From Lamprobacter modestohalophilus (GTDB taxonomy: Bacteria > Pseudomonadota > Gammaproteobacteria > Chromatiales > Chromatiaceae): a DNA stretch of 64,000 nucleotides. The notes below the pieces were generated by a model. The model made no database searches, was not told the origin of the DNA, and worked only from the letters and a program-made list of their open reading frames with translations. Each line of letters starts with the position of its first letter. Position 1 is the stretch's first letter. Shown here piece by piece: positions 1 to 9,420 of this stretch. Made by a program: the position numbers and the translations under genes. The stretch is taken from contig NZ_NRRY01000004.1 of the NCBI RefSeq assembly GCF_016583905.1, positions 121,287 to 185,286 of the forward strand. The letters run 5' to 3'.

Positions 1-680
1 ATGACATTGGCGTCTTTGCTGCACAAACAGCCACGACCGGTTATCTAGGGCAGACTGCGTTCGAGAATGCAATCGTCTCTTATACAGAGCCCGAGCTATC
101 CGCCTCACTCTCGGCATCTGCGGCGCGTTTACAGGCTGGCAAGGGTCGCTTGCTGTTCTATGCGCGCCCTGAGGGGCATGCACATCGTAATCTGTACGAG
201 CTCGGCTACCTGGGCTTGAGCCGGGCCATTGAAGACGGGCTCTTTGCCGATGGCTGGGAGTTCCACGGGATTGGGAGCGAACGGGGCGATCAACCGCTGC
301 CTGGGGGGCGAACCCTGAAGATGCTCGGCAAGCTGGGGTTCGATGCCTATCGCCAACGGTTGCTCGACTATGACCTTGGTTTGAGTCTCATGTATACCCA
401 GCACCCGAGTTTGCTGCCGCTCGAGATGGCAGCGGCTGGCCAACTGGTCGTGACCAATACCTGCCTGAATAAGAGCGAGCAGCGCCTGGCGGCGTTATCC
501 GGCAACCTGATCGGTGCCGTGCCCACCCTCACCGGCGTGCGGAACGGCTTAGGCTCTGCACTCGAGGCCAGCCCGGATATCGAGCGCCGCCGCCAGGGCG
601 CCCAGGTTGCGTGGGCACGGACCTGGGATGAGGCCTATCACGATTCACTCATGGCGGATGTGCAGGCCTGGCTGTCCTAG
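1..680 (+). CDS. Glycosyltransferase, C-terminal part (5' cut by window edge)
   Basis: The reading frame is open from base 3 to the stop at 678-680, so the gene begins outside the window; the ATG at 150 is internal. The visible ~225 residues look like the nucleotide-sugar-binding half of a GT-B (GT4/WsaF-like) glycosyltransferase: a beta strand (LLFYARP) followed by a helix-rich stretch, then HPSLLPLEMAAAG, the usual acidic/E-x-A acceptor-loop region, and VVTNT. It would transfer a sugar to a polysaccharide intermediate on the cytoplasmic side of the membrane. The next gene, a GT2 enzyme, starts 3 bases after its stop, so the two are almost certainly co-transcribed. The exact sugar cannot be told. 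Confidence 0.75.
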   Translation, partial: DIGVFAAQTATTGYLGQTAFENAIVSYTEPELSASLSASAARLQAGKGRLLFYARPEGHAHRNLYELGYLGLSRAIEDGLFADGWEFHGIGSERGDQPLPGGRTLKMLGKLGFDAYRQRLLDYDLGLSLMYTQHPSLLPLEMAAAGQLVVTNTCLNKSEQRLAALSGNLIGAVPTLTGVRNGLGSALEASPDIERRRQGAQVAWARTWDEAYHDSLMADVQAWLS

Positions 681-682
681 CG

Positions 683-1651
683 ATGAGCGTTGCCCTAATC
701 ATCGTCAACTACAACAGTGGCCCATTACTTGATCGATGTCTCGCCGCCGTTCACGCGCAAACCAGGCTTCCAGATCGTGTCTTGGTGGTCGATAATGCAA
801 GTGATGATGATTCCCCCGCGTGCATTGAGCACCGCTGGATGGGCGTCGAGCTATTGTCCTTTGATGAGAACCTGGGCTTTGCTGCGGCAAACAATCGTGC
901 ATTGGAGCGCTGTCGCGAGAGCGACTGGGTTGCATTATTGAATCCAGATGCCTTCCCCGAGCCGGACTGGCTAGAGGCACTGTTGCGGGCAGCGGCTGAT
1001 TGCCCGCAGGCGGGAAGTTTCGCGAGTTGCCTGGTACAAGCGGAAGACAGCACTCTGCTCGATGGCGCCGGTGACGCTTATCATGTCTCCGGGCTCGTTT
1101 GGCGGATTGGACATGGTTTACCGCGTGATCAGGTTTCAATGCAGCGACACCAGGTCTTTGCTGCTTGCGCCGCCGCCGCGCTCTACAAGCGATCGGCTCT
1201 TGATGCAGTGGGTGGCTTTGATGAGCGCTATTTCTGCTACAACGAAGATGTTGATCTGGGTTTTCGACTGCGGCTTGCTGGGTTGAGCTGCTGGCATGTG
1301 CCAGATGCGGTGGTCAGACACATGGGTTCCGCCATCACAGGGAAGCACAGTGATTTTTCGCTTTACCACGGCCATCGTAATCTGGTGTGGACCTATCTCA
1401 AGGATATGCCAGCGACACTGTTGAAACGCTATTGGTGGCAACACCTGCTGCTCAATCTGACGAGCCTCATCGTGCTGAGTCTTCAATATCGAACGACGGC
1501 GATTTTCCGCGCCAAGATCGCCGCGCTCCGAGGGATTCGGCAAGTACTGAAACAGCGTGAGCACGTTCAGGCAATGAAACAGTGCCAAGATGCCGAGCTT
1601 ATCGCGTTCATGTCACGACAGTGGTGGCGGCCCTATTGGGGACGCCATTGA
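683..1651 (+). CDS. GT2-family glycosyltransferase (rhamnosyltransferase-like)
   Basis: A 322-residue GT-A fold enzyme. It opens with the typical GT2 strand ALIIVNYNSG, followed by VVDNASDDDS (nucleotide-binding loop), LLNPDAFPEPDW near residue 95 (the metal-binding DxD-equivalent), and the acceptor/ED motif FDERYFCYNEDVDL near residue 180. These are the marks of bacterial rhamnosyl/galactofuranosyl-type GT2 transferases that extend surface polysaccharides. The C-terminal ~70 residues are basic with one hydrophobic stretch and may rest on the membrane. It follows the upstream glycosyltransferase at 3 bases, forming a two-gene operon that ends here facing the convergent ftsW-like gene. Donor and acceptor are unknown. 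Confidence 0.85.
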   Translation: MSVALIIVNYNSGPLLDRCLAAVHAQTRLPDRVLVVDNASDDDSPACIEHRWMGVELLSFDENLGFAAANNRALERCRESDWVALLNPDAFPEPDWLEALLRAAADCPQAGSFASCLVQAEDSTLLDGAGDAYHVSGLVWRIGHGLPRDQVSMQRHQVFAACAAAALYKRSALDAVGGFDERYFCYNEDVDLGFRLRLAGLSCWHVPDAVVRHMGSAITGKHSDFSLYHGHRNLVWTYLKDMPATLLKRYWWQHLLLNLTSLIVLSLQYRTTAIFRAKIAALRGIRQVLKQREHVQAMKQCQDAELIAFMSRQWWRPYWGRH

Positions 1652-1719
1652 TAGACCCAGTCAGCTGCGCGTTAAACCAAGCTGCCACGCCGTTATGCCG
1701 TCGGCTGCTTTGCTTTCAC

Positions 1720-3054
1720 TTACCGGCGCGCAACGCCAGTGGCTTGCGTTGAACGACGCTTAACCGGCTCGCCGTCGGAGATCGCAAGCACCAAGCCAAG
1801 GCTGGCAAACACCGTCAGTAGGCTGCTGCCACCGTGGCTGATGAGCGGCAGCGTGATACCCGTCAGCGGCAGTGCCTTGGTGACACCCCCGATATTCAAT
1901 AGCGTCTGCACGCTCAGCACAGCCGCAACACCAGTTGCGGCCATCAGCCCGAAAGGCGTACGCGCCCGCGCGGCCAAGCTGAGCAAGCGGATCAGCAACA
2001 GCGCAAACAGCAGCACCAGCAGCAGGCTGCCGGCGAAACCAAGCTCCTCGGCCCAGACCGCGTAGATCAAGTCAGATTCGGCGATCGGCGTATAGCGTGG
2101 ACGCGCCTCGCTAAAGCCCTCGCCCCAGAGTCCGCCTGCATACATGCCCGACAGGCCCTGCAAGACCTGCCAGCCAGCCCCGGTTGGATCGGAAAAGGGA
2201 TTCAGCCACACCTCGACACGACGCTGGCCATGAGCAAAGAAGCTGACCAAGGCGACGCCGGCCGCGCCTCCCAGCACCAAGCCATAAGCCAGATAACCGG
2301 AATGCCGAGTGCCAGCCGCCAACACCGCAAGCAGCATTACACCGAGGATCAACACCAACCCGAGGTCGCGCTGCACCAAGAGCATCGCAAGCACGAGCCC
2401 CCAGACCAGCAGCAATGGCCAGAGTGTCCGCAGCGGCGGCAGCAGACTGCGCCACCGACTGAGCCGCTTCAGGTGCTGATCGATAAAGGCCGCAGTGAAC
2501 AATACCATCGTGAGCTTTAGTAGTTCAGTTGGCGTGATGAATCCGAACCCATAGACCGCACCTCGGTAACGTTGCCCAGTCGCGAGCACCAACGCCAACA
2601 ATAGCAACGAGACCCCGGCCCATAGCCAGGTCACGCGCGTGGCAAGGCGGTAACGTCCGCCCCGTCCGGCGATCGCAAAGATCAGCATCAAGGCAACACC
2701 GAGCGGCAGTGGAATCAACTTGGCGGGGTCTAACGCCGCCGCTGCAAAGAGCCCCGTGCGGGCCTGGGCGATCAGGCCAATCGCACTCAGCAGCGCGGTG
2801 AGTGGAAGCAGCAACTGATCGCCTCGGAACCGCGCCAGCACCAGCAGCAGATGCGCGCTAACGAAGGTACCCAGGTAAATCAGGAAGGGCACCAGCGCCG
2901 CAAACTGCACGTCCAGTCCATCCTTCGGCCCCGCGCCCAGCAGCATCAAATAGCCTAAGAGCGCGATGAGCAGCGCCCAGAGCAACAGTCGGCGCTCGGG
3001 TGCGCGCAGCTGCCAGTAATCGCTGATGCTGATCGGCGTTCCGCGTCGTGCCAT
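1720..3054 (-). CDS. FtsW/RodA/SpoVE-family peptidoglycan polymerase
   Basis: 444 residues with about ten hydrophobic membrane segments and the SEDS-family signature near the C-terminus (LPLISHGGSS, around residue 410). SEDS proteins polymerise glycan strands from lipid II and work with a cognate class-B penicillin-binding protein. That partner is directly upstream: the PBP gene stops at 3057 and this ATG is at 3054, so the pair is translationally linked. The pairing resembles the RodA-PbpA arrangement of actinobacteria more than the mre/mrd operon, because no mreBCD is present. It is probably an accessory SEDS pair, but whether it serves elongation, division or a special envelope task cannot be read from the sequence. 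Confidence 0.88.
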   Translation of the reverse strand: MARRGTPISISDYWQLRAPERRLLLWALLIALLGYLMLLGAGPKDGLDVQFAALVPFLIYLGTFVSAHLLLVLARFRGDQLLLPLTALLSAIGLIAQARTGLFAAAALDPAKLIPLPLGVALMLIFAIAGRGGRYRLATRVTWLWAGVSLLLLALVLATGQRYRGAVYGFGFITPTELLKLTMVLFTAAFIDQHLKRLSRWRSLLPPLRTLWPLLLVWGLVLAMLLVQRDLGLVLILGVMLLAVLAAGTRHSGYLAYGLVLGGAAGVALVSFFAHGQRRVEVWLNPFSDPTGAGWQVLQGLSGMYAGGLWGEGFSEARPRYTPIAESDLIYAVWAEELGFAGSLLLVLLFALLLIRLLSLAARARTPFGLMAATGVAAVLSVQTLLNIGGVTKALPLTGITLPLISHGGSSLLTVFASLGLVLAISDGEPVKRRSTQATGVARR

Positions 3055-3056
3055 GG

Positions 3057-4652
3057 CTAGAAACCCTGCTCGGCGGCCTTGAGCAGAAGATCGCGTGCGA
3101 TCGGCGCCGCAACCGTCGAGCCATAACCGCCATGCTCGACCAAGACAACGAATGCCAGCCGCGGCGCCGACGCCGGCGCGAAGCCAATGAACCAGCTGTG
3201 CGAGGCGCCTTGCGGGTTTTCAGCGGTGCCGGTCTTACCCGCAATCTCTAGCCCCGCGGTCTCGATCCCTTGCCCGGTGCCATCGGTGACTGCACGTCTG
3301 AGCATCACCCGCAGCCGGCGCGCCGTATCCGCGCTCATGAATCGCCCGAGCACCTCCGGCGCTGTATCGCGGAGCAGGCGCGGCCGCATCGCAACCCCAT
3401 CGTTGGCGATCGCCGCCGCGACCAGAGCCATATAGCCCGGCGTCGTCGTGACGCGGCCCTGCCCAATCGCCGCCTGCGCCAGCCCATAACGGTCGCGCTC
3501 CGGGATTGGTTCGAGCTGTGCGGCCTGCAGATGGACGGTTCCGGAAGGCCCGCCGACAAACGCAATCGATCGGTTGAAGAGGAAGCGCTCACCGGTCTTG
3601 GCCAGCGCTCTATGGCCGCCGAGCACACCGAGCTGCGCGAAAAAGACATTCGATGATTTGGCCAGTGCCGTCGTTAGATCCAGCACCCCATGGCCGGCCC
3701 AGGCCCGACCAGAGCGCTGCGCCTCGTAATATTCGTGATCTCGAATCGGCCGATACCGACTCGAGGTGGTGTAACCGTTAGCGGGATTGTCCAGGCGACC
3801 GCGGAAGCCGTTCTCTAACGCCTGAGCAGCCAGGATGACCTTGAAGACGGAGCCAGGTGGATACTGGCCCTGGGTGGCACGGTTCAACAGCGGAGTCGCC
3901 GGATCACCGCCCCGAAAGAGGGTCGGATGCAGCTGATTCGGATCGAAGCCTGGCACGCTCGCCATCACCAGGACCGCACCGTCCGCAGGCCGCATCAGGA
4001 CCACCGCGCCACGGCCGATGCCCTTCGCCGACGCAATCTGCTCGACCGCCGCCTGCTGCAAGCCGGCATCCAGGGTCGTCACCAGATCCTGCCCGCGCGG
4101 ACGTTTGCTCTGCGTCAGCAACTGACGCCCAAGCTCACCCCAGTCGCCGAGGCTGTCCAACGTCGACCCATTCAGCGCAGGGTTGGCCATCGACTCGACA
4201 CCGCTCAGCCCGAAGCGCGGATCGGCATAGCCGATGGCATGCGCAAACACCGAGCCAAAGGGGTAAACCCGCTCCGCAGCACCACCCCGATTCCGACTCT
4301 CGGCCAAGACCTGCCCGCGCTGATCGAGAATCCGGCCGCGTTGAATCCAATGCGCAGGGTTGAACTGGCGGCGATCATGCGACTGCATGAAGGCAATGAA
4401 TTGCGGCCGCGCCGTTCCCCCCAGCTGCCAGGTTGCCTGATACCCAAGAATAGCGACCAGGCACAGGCCGATCAGGCCGACGGTTGGCAGCAGCCACGCG
4501 CGCGGTCGCGCCAGATGCTTCAGCGGCACCACTGACCGAAGCTGCAAGGCTTGCCAGAGCCAAAACAGCAACGCCAGCCCGAAGGCCAGGTGCAGACCGA
4601 GGCGCACGGCCTCCCAGGGCGGTGAGCGAAACAGAGCGTTGAGCAGTTCCAT
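3057..4652 (-). CDS. Class-B penicillin-binding protein (transpeptidase)
   Basis: Crosslinks peptidoglycan in the periplasm as partner of the SEDS gene directly downstream. With the ATG at 4652 the protein has 531 residues. All three penicillin-binding motifs are present: the active-site SVFK (Ser268), SSN (about 333-335) and KTGTAE (about 470). The short N-terminal module (GRILDQRGQVLA near residue 106) is a reduced version of the class-B pedestal domain. Two hydrophobic segments (about 20-35 and 55-72) precede it, one more than most class-B PBPs carry. The frame stays open to 4841, but that extension overlaps the divergent HNH gene and is arginine-rich, so 4652 or the ATG at 4667 is preferred; neither has a strong ribosome site. 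Confidence 0.87.
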   Translation of the reverse strand: MELLNALFRSPPWEAVRLGLHLAFGLALLFWLWQALQLRSVVPLKHLARPRAWLLPTVGLIGLCLVAILGYQATWQLGGTARPQFIAFMQSHDRRQFNPAHWIQRGRILDQRGQVLAESRNRGGAAERVYPFGSVFAHAIGYADPRFGLSGVESMANPALNGSTLDSLGDWGELGRQLLTQSKRPRGQDLVTTLDAGLQQAAVEQIASAKGIGRGAVVLMRPADGAVLVMASVPGFDPNQLHPTLFRGGDPATPLLNRATQGQYPPGSVFKVILAAQALENGFRGRLDNPANGYTTSSRYRPIRDHEYYEAQRSGRAWAGHGVLDLTTALAKSSNVFFAQLGVLGGHRALAKTGERFLFNRSIAFVGGPSGTVHLQAAQLEPIPERDRYGLAQAAIGQGRVTTTPGYMALVAAAIANDGVAMRPRLLRDTAPEVLGRFMSADTARRLRVMLRRAVTDGTGQGIETAGLEIAGKTGTAENPQGASHSWFIGFAPASAPRLAFVVLVEHGGYGSTVAAPIARDLLLKAAEQGF

Positions 4653-4749
4653 AGCAGGCGAGATCATACCGAAGAATCTGGCCACACTTGCGGCTACAAT
4701 CAGACGAAACCTCCAACCACCGTCGCCGCAAGACCCCGCGGAGCCCAAG

Positions 4750-5175
4750 ATGCCCAAAGAGACACCCCGCCACGGCCGCACCGGCCAAACAATCGATAGT
4801 AGCAAGCTCGACCGCGTCGTTGCCGACGCCCGCCGCGCCATGGACGAGCGCGCCGCCGGCTATCGCGAGCAGGCCCTCAAGCTCTACCCCTGGGTGTGCG
4901 GACGTTGTGCGCGAGAGTTCGACCGCAGCAATCTGCGCGAGCTGACCGTGCACCACAAAGATATGGATCACGACAACAACCCACCCGACGGCAGCAACTG
5001 GGAGCTGCTCTGTCTCTACTGCCACGACAACGAGCATCAAAAGTACGAAGAGCACATCGCCGCCGTCGCCGCCGGACGCGATACCAGCGCCACGGGCGGG
5101 CGCAGCGCAGCGCCGAGCACGCATAATCCCTTTGAGAATCTTCGATCCTTGATGAAACCGAAGCCGGATCGTTGA
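4750..5175 (+). CDS. HNH endonuclease family protein (YajD-like)
   Basis: A 141-residue protein with an HNH fold in its centre: CGRC (around residue 55), then the LTVHHKDMDHDNNPPDG segment holding the catalytic HH, and LCLYCHDNEH with the second CxxC-type zinc pair. Proteins of this size and pattern match the YajD group of stand-alone HNH proteins, predicted metal-dependent nucleases of unknown cellular role. The frame is open back to 4639, but the ATG at 4750 gives the family-like start (MPKETPRHG). The gene is divergent from the PBP and convergent with the acyltransferase gene. The C-terminal 35 residues are low-complexity. Confidence 0.75.
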   Translation: MPKETPRHGRTGQTIDSSKLDRVVADARRAMDERAAGYREQALKLYPWVCGRCAREFDRSNLRELTVHHKDMDHDNNPPDGSNWELLCLYCHDNEHQKYEEHIAAVAAGRDTSATGGRSAAPSTHNPFENLRSLMKPKPDR

Positions 5176-5199
5176 TGGACAGCGACAGCAGGTATCAGC

Positions 5200-6291
5200 C
5201 TAGCTGGGCTGACCAGAGACCCCGCTCGGCTGGCGGCTAAACGCTCGGTAGCCGAATCGCAACAGCGGCTGTTCGGCGTAGCGATAGCCGAAGCGCGCAA
5301 CCAGCAAGGACACTGCGCAAGCGATACCCATCATCAGCAGCGTCGGAAACCAAGCAATGGGCGCGAGCAACCAAAACACCATCTGGATCACAATCAAATG
5401 CGACAGATAGTAGCTGTAGCTCGCGTTTCCGACCGCAACGAGCCACGGTGAGACCCTCGCCTGCTGATCACGCTCGGCCAACGTCGCGCCGAAGACGATC
5501 AACGCTGCCGGAAGTCCGAAGAGCACAACGCGATTCCAGGCATTTGCATCGAGGTCGATGGCAAAGAACACATACACCACAAACACAGCCAGCAACACCA
5601 ACACACCGAGGCCTAACAGGTACCGCGAAGCCCAGCTCAGGTAAGTCTTTTGTTCATAAAGGAAACCAACCAGCGCACCCATCGCAAACTCAAACATGAT
5701 TGGGTGCATGGTGAGAAACAAGGCCGGCTCGCAAGGAGCCATGGGCGGCTGACTGCAGACCCATTGCCCAGTCAGCATATAAAGAAGCCAGCCGCCGGCA
5801 GCGCTCAAGCGGTAGCGCCCTGGCAAGAACAGGATGAACGCACAAACGGCATAGAAATACAGCTCGTACTTCAGCGTCCAAGACACCGGCAGCAGCTGAG
5901 GTGTCCAGGTCGGTATCAGCAAAAACGAGTGAAACAGATCGGTGATTTGCCCCGGCTTCAGCAGCATGATCTGCGGCGCACTCAGGTACACCAAGAAGGC
6001 GACCAGAAACCAGAGCCAATAAGGCAGATACACGCGGGCCGCGCGTCGATAGAGAAAGCGGCCAGCCGCAGACCAGCCGGCCGACTGCCGATGGCCGATC
6101 AGGTACATGATGAAGCCGCTGATCACGAAGAACAGATCAACGCCAGCATGGCCGATACCCGCCCAGCCGACATGAGCCACATCGCCCGGACGGTAATGAG
6201 CGGCGAGGCTCACCAGGTGCAACAACAACACGAGGAAAATGGCGACTGCGCGTAACGCCTGTATGCTCTGCAGCGTTGACCTGCTCGCCAT
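5200..6291 (-). CDS. Membrane acyltransferase (acyltransferase-3 family)
   Basis: 363 residues with about ten hydrophobic segments. The N-terminus carries the acyltransferase-3 signature: LRAVAIFLVLLLH (residues 12-24) with the catalytic-type His, and GVDLFFVISGF near residue 50. These enzymes O-acylate (often O-acetylate) polysaccharides, peptidoglycan or lipids from the cytoplasmic membrane. The 3' tail QPSGVSGQPS is probably a cytosolic end. The upstream glycosyltransferase gene stops 7 bases before... in transcription order this gene comes first and the GT4 gene at 6298-7449 precedes it on the same strand with a 6-base gap, so both probably belong to one surface-polysaccharide operon. Confidence 0.85.
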   Translation of the reverse strand: MASRSTLQSIQALRAVAIFLVLLLHLVSLAAHYRPGDVAHVGWAGIGHAGVDLFFVISGFIMYLIGHRQSAGWSAAGRFLYRRAARVYLPYWLWFLVAFLVYLSAPQIMLLKPGQITDLFHSFLLIPTWTPQLLPVSWTLKYELYFYAVCAFILFLPGRYRLSAAGGWLLYMLTGQWVCSQPPMAPCEPALFLTMHPIMFEFAMGALVGFLYEQKTYLSWASRYLLGLGVLVLLAVFVVYVFFAIDLDANAWNRVVLFGLPAALIVFGATLAERDQQARVSPWLVAVGNASYSYYLSHLIVIQMVFWLLAPIAWFPTLLMMGIACAVSLLVARFGYRYAEQPLLRFGYRAFSRQPSGVSGQPS

Positions 6292-6297
6292 GCTGCA

Positions 6298-7449
6298 CTA
6301 ATGCCGCACGATGCTTGCGAACAGTTCCTCGAACCCTCGCACCATGGCCGCGACGGGATAGGCCTGCGCGCGCTTGACACCTTGTTCGACGAAATGCGCA
6401 CGCTTCTCCGGCGCACTCACGAGCGCATTCAACGCCCGCGCGAGATCATCAGCGCGGCCGGGACGCACGAGCACGCCATAGCGCCCCCCGTCGAGGAGCT
6501 CACGCGGCCCCGTCGGGCAATCGGTGGCAACCACCGCTGCTTCGCAGGCCATGGCCTCGAGCATCGCGTAGCCAAAGCCCTCGAACTCGCAGGTGTGAAC
6601 GTAGATATCGGCGCGCCACAGGAAGGGATAGATCGGCGTCTGGTAGCCAGTGAAGGTGACCCGTGATTGCAGTCCAAGCACAGCAGTCAAGTGCTCGAGA
6701 TCCGCCCGGGCGTGACCGTCACCGACGATGACGAGGCGGGAAGGGCTCGTTTGGCGAACAGCCGCGAACGCGCGAATCAGCACCGCGATGTCTTTTTCCG
6801 CCGAGAGGCGCGCGGCAACCATGATCACCAACTCATCGGGACTACCGAGGTCGAGAGTCGGTGGTGAAAACGCCGAACGATCACGCACAGCGTCGTAATC
6901 GATCCCATTAGGGATGACGTTGATGCGCTTTCTCGGGGCCAAGAAGTGGCGGCGGCTATCGTCCGCCGTGCCCTGCGATGGCACAAGGATGCGGGTTGCC
7001 TGACGGCTCCCCTGAATCAGATAGCGGTAGATCAGCAGTTTACGCGCTAGCCCGGGTTCATAGCGGCGTATATGCTGGGAGATCGGGCCTCGGAAGCTGG
7101 CAACCGTTGGGATGCGCGGGCGGCAACGGGCGCCCGCCAATGCCATCAACATCCCTGAGTAGTGCATCATCCCAAGTACGACATCCGGGCGGACGCGCTC
7201 GAGCAGTTCGACCGCTGAGTCGATATCGCGCTCGACGGCCTCAGCCTGCTGCGGAAACCAACCGTGCGGGATGACCCCGCCGAGATCGACGAACGCGTCG
7301 ATCTCGGCGGGCATCATGGCTTCGACATTGGTAGGCCCGGCAAGGGTGACCCGCTGGATCTTTGCCCGATCGCGATGCGTGAGCAGGTTAGCGGTGGTGC
7401 GTTCAGCACCACCGAATTCCCAGGCTTGGTGGAGGATGAGTAGATGCAC
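6298..7449 (-). CDS. GT4-family glycosyltransferase
   Basis: 383 residues, GT-B fold. N-terminal domain starts HLLILHQAWEFGGAERTT, the usual GT4 opening with the GGAE loop that contacts the acceptor. The C-terminal domain has VIPNGID (about 180), VAARLSAEKD (about 212), the EGFGYAMLEAMAC E-x7-E motif (about 300) and ATDCPTGPREL. The start is GTG at 7449, chosen because it gives the complete first strand. Transcribed together with the acyltransferase downstream. Probably adds a hexose to a lipid-linked saccharide in the cytosol; donor unknown. Confidence 0.88.
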   Translation of the reverse strand: MHLLILHQAWEFGGAERTTANLLTHRDRAKIQRVTLAGPTNVEAMMPAEIDAFVDLGGVIPHGWFPQQAEAVERDIDSAVELLERVRPDVVLGMMHYSGMLMALAGARCRPRIPTVASFRGPISQHIRRYEPGLARKLLIYRYLIQGSRQATRILVPSQGTADDSRRHFLAPRKRINVIPNGIDYDAVRDRSAFSPPTLDLGSPDELVIMVAARLSAEKDIAVLIRAFAAVRQTSPSRLVIVGDGHARADLEHLTAVLGLQSRVTFTGYQTPIYPFLWRADIYVHTCEFEGFGYAMLEAMACEAAVVATDCPTGPRELLDGGRYGVLVRPGRADDLARALNALVSAPEKRAHFVEQGVKRAQAYPVAAMVRGFEELFASIVRH

Positions 7450-7479
7450 GAAAAGCCCTATTCGTGACCGTTCGATTGG

Positions 7480-9294
7480 TCAATAACGGGTGTACTTGAG
7501 GTCCATACCCTCGCTGTAGAACTCACGGTACCACTGACCGTCAATCCATAACCATGTATCCCGAATTGGCACTTTGCGCTCATCTTGCTCGATCAGCTCG
7601 CCCGTAGTAGGTGCTCGGAATGGGATGACATTTCCTCGAACTACTCCATTCACTTGCGCGATCGTACCCATCAGGTTGATCTCAAGGGTTTCGTAATCAG
7701 AATAAGTGATGTTACCCGTAAGCGATGTAAAACGCTGTTCTGTGTTGAGTGCGCGAAAGAATGGATCGTAAAAATAGTATGCAGCAGAGAAATCACCCGC
7801 TTCCATCGCTTGCCAGAATTCGGAAACGCGTGTCCTTAAGGCTTGCAGTCGCCCATCCAGCTTAGTCACGCCGTTGCTCGACGTATCATCGTCAGCTGCT
7901 TTACTACTCCGTAATAGGTCAGATTGCTCAGCAGTGACTAGATCTGCAACGGTGAAATCGAAGGCGATCAAATTTTTTTCGAGGAACGTGTCGGCAAACT
8001 GTTCGGCGATCACCTGGTAGCCGTCGTCAGTCGCAAACACTGATGATACCGAGAAACGCAACCCGAGATTGCCATCAGGCTGATTTGGTAATTGTTGATT
8101 CTTAAGCTGCCAACTTTTACCGTTGTCGTTAGAAAAGTGTCCAAAGAGTCTCGGCCTTATTGTTTGCCAATCTTCCCAGATGACCAAAACTTGATCTTGA
8201 GTTGGACCAAGCGCCACTGATGGACTACGTGCATGGAAAGCCTCCATGCCGCCATTGGCGCGTAAATCAGACATGCTCCAACTTGAGCCATTGTCGATAG
8301 ATTGGATGAGCCACACGCTCATCTTTTCATCCCTAGCTTTCTGAGAACGGTCGATCGCATCGACAGCGATAAAAACCCGTCCAGTGTCATCGGAAGCGAT
8401 GTCCGCACTCGCGATGTCGTAACCCCGCAAATCTTCGATTTCTTCTCTCGTCCAACTCTCCCCTTCGTCATCGGTATAGGCAAGGTGAAGCGAATATGGA
8501 TATGCTTGATTATCTTCGTGTTGCGCGTGCCACAGCACGAACCATCGATTACCACTACGAAAGGCCCGAATTAAAGGGGTGATCTCGACATTTTCAGCAA
8601 TCACGCTTCGGGAACTGAAATCACCGCTCTCGACATCGCGAAAGCGTGCAGCGATTTGTGGCGGATCTTCCCCAGCAGTCCAACTTGCGACCATGATCTT
8701 ACCATCGGCACCGACAGCCCATGTAGGATAGATCCCTGGCATCACCTTGACCATGCTTGACAGCTCACCGCTTTCAATGGCTTGATTTCGGTAATAGATG
8801 TGGTATCTCAGTTCGGTGTCAGGATCAACGCGCTCCCCATACCAAAGCGCGTGTATTCGGTTGTTGCTGCTCGCTGCGAGAATGCGCGCGAGCGGCTCGC
8901 TACCATCGTCGAGGTTTTCAACAACATTGGATCCAGCGTCGCTATCCCAAAGAAATAATCCTTTTGAGGGCAGCTTATCGCGCCAGAGTACGGCAACAAG
9001 ATCTCGGTCTTTCTCTGCGGTCAAACCAAGCCCAGAAGGTGCCTTATTTCGATCTTCACCCCCAACCTGCTCCAACGAACCATCCGGTCTGCGCAACCAC
9101 AAGCGTTTCGATGTGTCGTAGTACGCAACCCAGACCGCTCCATTTCCATCCTGTACATAATCCCAATTGGACAGTGAATCCAAGGGTTCATTAGTCAGTC
9201 GTTCAGTTGCACCGATGGGCGGGATTGATAAAAGAGTCACGGCCAGCAGCACAAGTCTCAACCAACCAAAGGGCTGCAAACTCAGTTGTATCAT
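7480..9294 (-). CDS. Exported beta-propeller (BNR/sialidase-like) protein with NTF2-like C-terminus
   Basis: With the ATG at 9294 the protein has about 604 residues and a clear Sec signal peptide (hydrophobic core LRLVLLAVTLLSI, cleavage near IGA). The longer frame to 9345 would put polar residues before the signal and is not preferred. Residues ~30-440 contain repeated Asp-box-like blocks of the sialidase/BNR propeller type (DDEGESWTREE, DNGSSWSMSD, DNGKSWQLKN). The last ~120 residues begin LRTRVSEFWQAMEAGDFSAAY and end with WLWIDGQWYREF, which resembles a SnoaL/NTF2-like domain. Catalytic sialidase residues were not recognised, so a binding or structural role is as likely as glycosidase activity. 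It lies downstream of the T2SS cluster and the small secreted protein, a plausible secretion client, but that is inference. Confidence 0.7.
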   Translation of the reverse strand: MIQLSLQPFGWLRLVLLAVTLLSIPPIGATERLTNEPLDSLSNWDYVQDGNGAVWVAYYDTSKRLWLRRPDGSLEQVGGEDRNKAPSGLGLTAEKDRDLVAVLWRDKLPSKGLFLWDSDAGSNVVENLDDGSEPLARILAASSNNRIHALWYGERVDPDTELRYHIYYRNQAIESGELSSMVKVMPGIYPTWAVGADGKIMVASWTAGEDPPQIAARFRDVESGDFSSRSVIAENVEITPLIRAFRSGNRWFVLWHAQHEDNQAYPYSLHLAYTDDEGESWTREEIEDLRGYDIASADIASDDTGRVFIAVDAIDRSQKARDEKMSVWLIQSIDNGSSWSMSDLRANGGMEAFHARSPSVALGPTQDQVLVIWEDWQTIRPRLFGHFSNDNGKSWQLKNQQLPNQPDGNLGLRFSVSSVFATDDGYQVIAEQFADTFLEKNLIAFDFTVADLVTAEQSDLLRSSKAADDDTSSNGVTKLDGRLQALRTRVSEFWQAMEAGDFSAAYYFYDPFFRALNTEQRFTSLTGNITYSDYETLEINLMGTIAQVNGVVRGNVIPFRAPTTGELIEQDERKVPIRDTWLWIDGQWYREFYSEGMDLKYTRY

Positions 9295-9420
9295 CTTCTT
9301 TGACCTTATTCGCGAGCAAGATTCAGCTGAACCGCCATTCACCATTTCATTATCCCGACTTCGAGGCGTATTTGCTGGTTATTTGTTCTAGGAAGTGCAA
9401 TCCGGAATGTATTTACCCTA

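Noticed and set aside
4375..5124. A 249-residue minus-strand frame over the HNH gene
   Set aside because: It is antisense to the HNH gene and the PBP 5' end, Ala/Val-rich without motifs, and no domain is visible.
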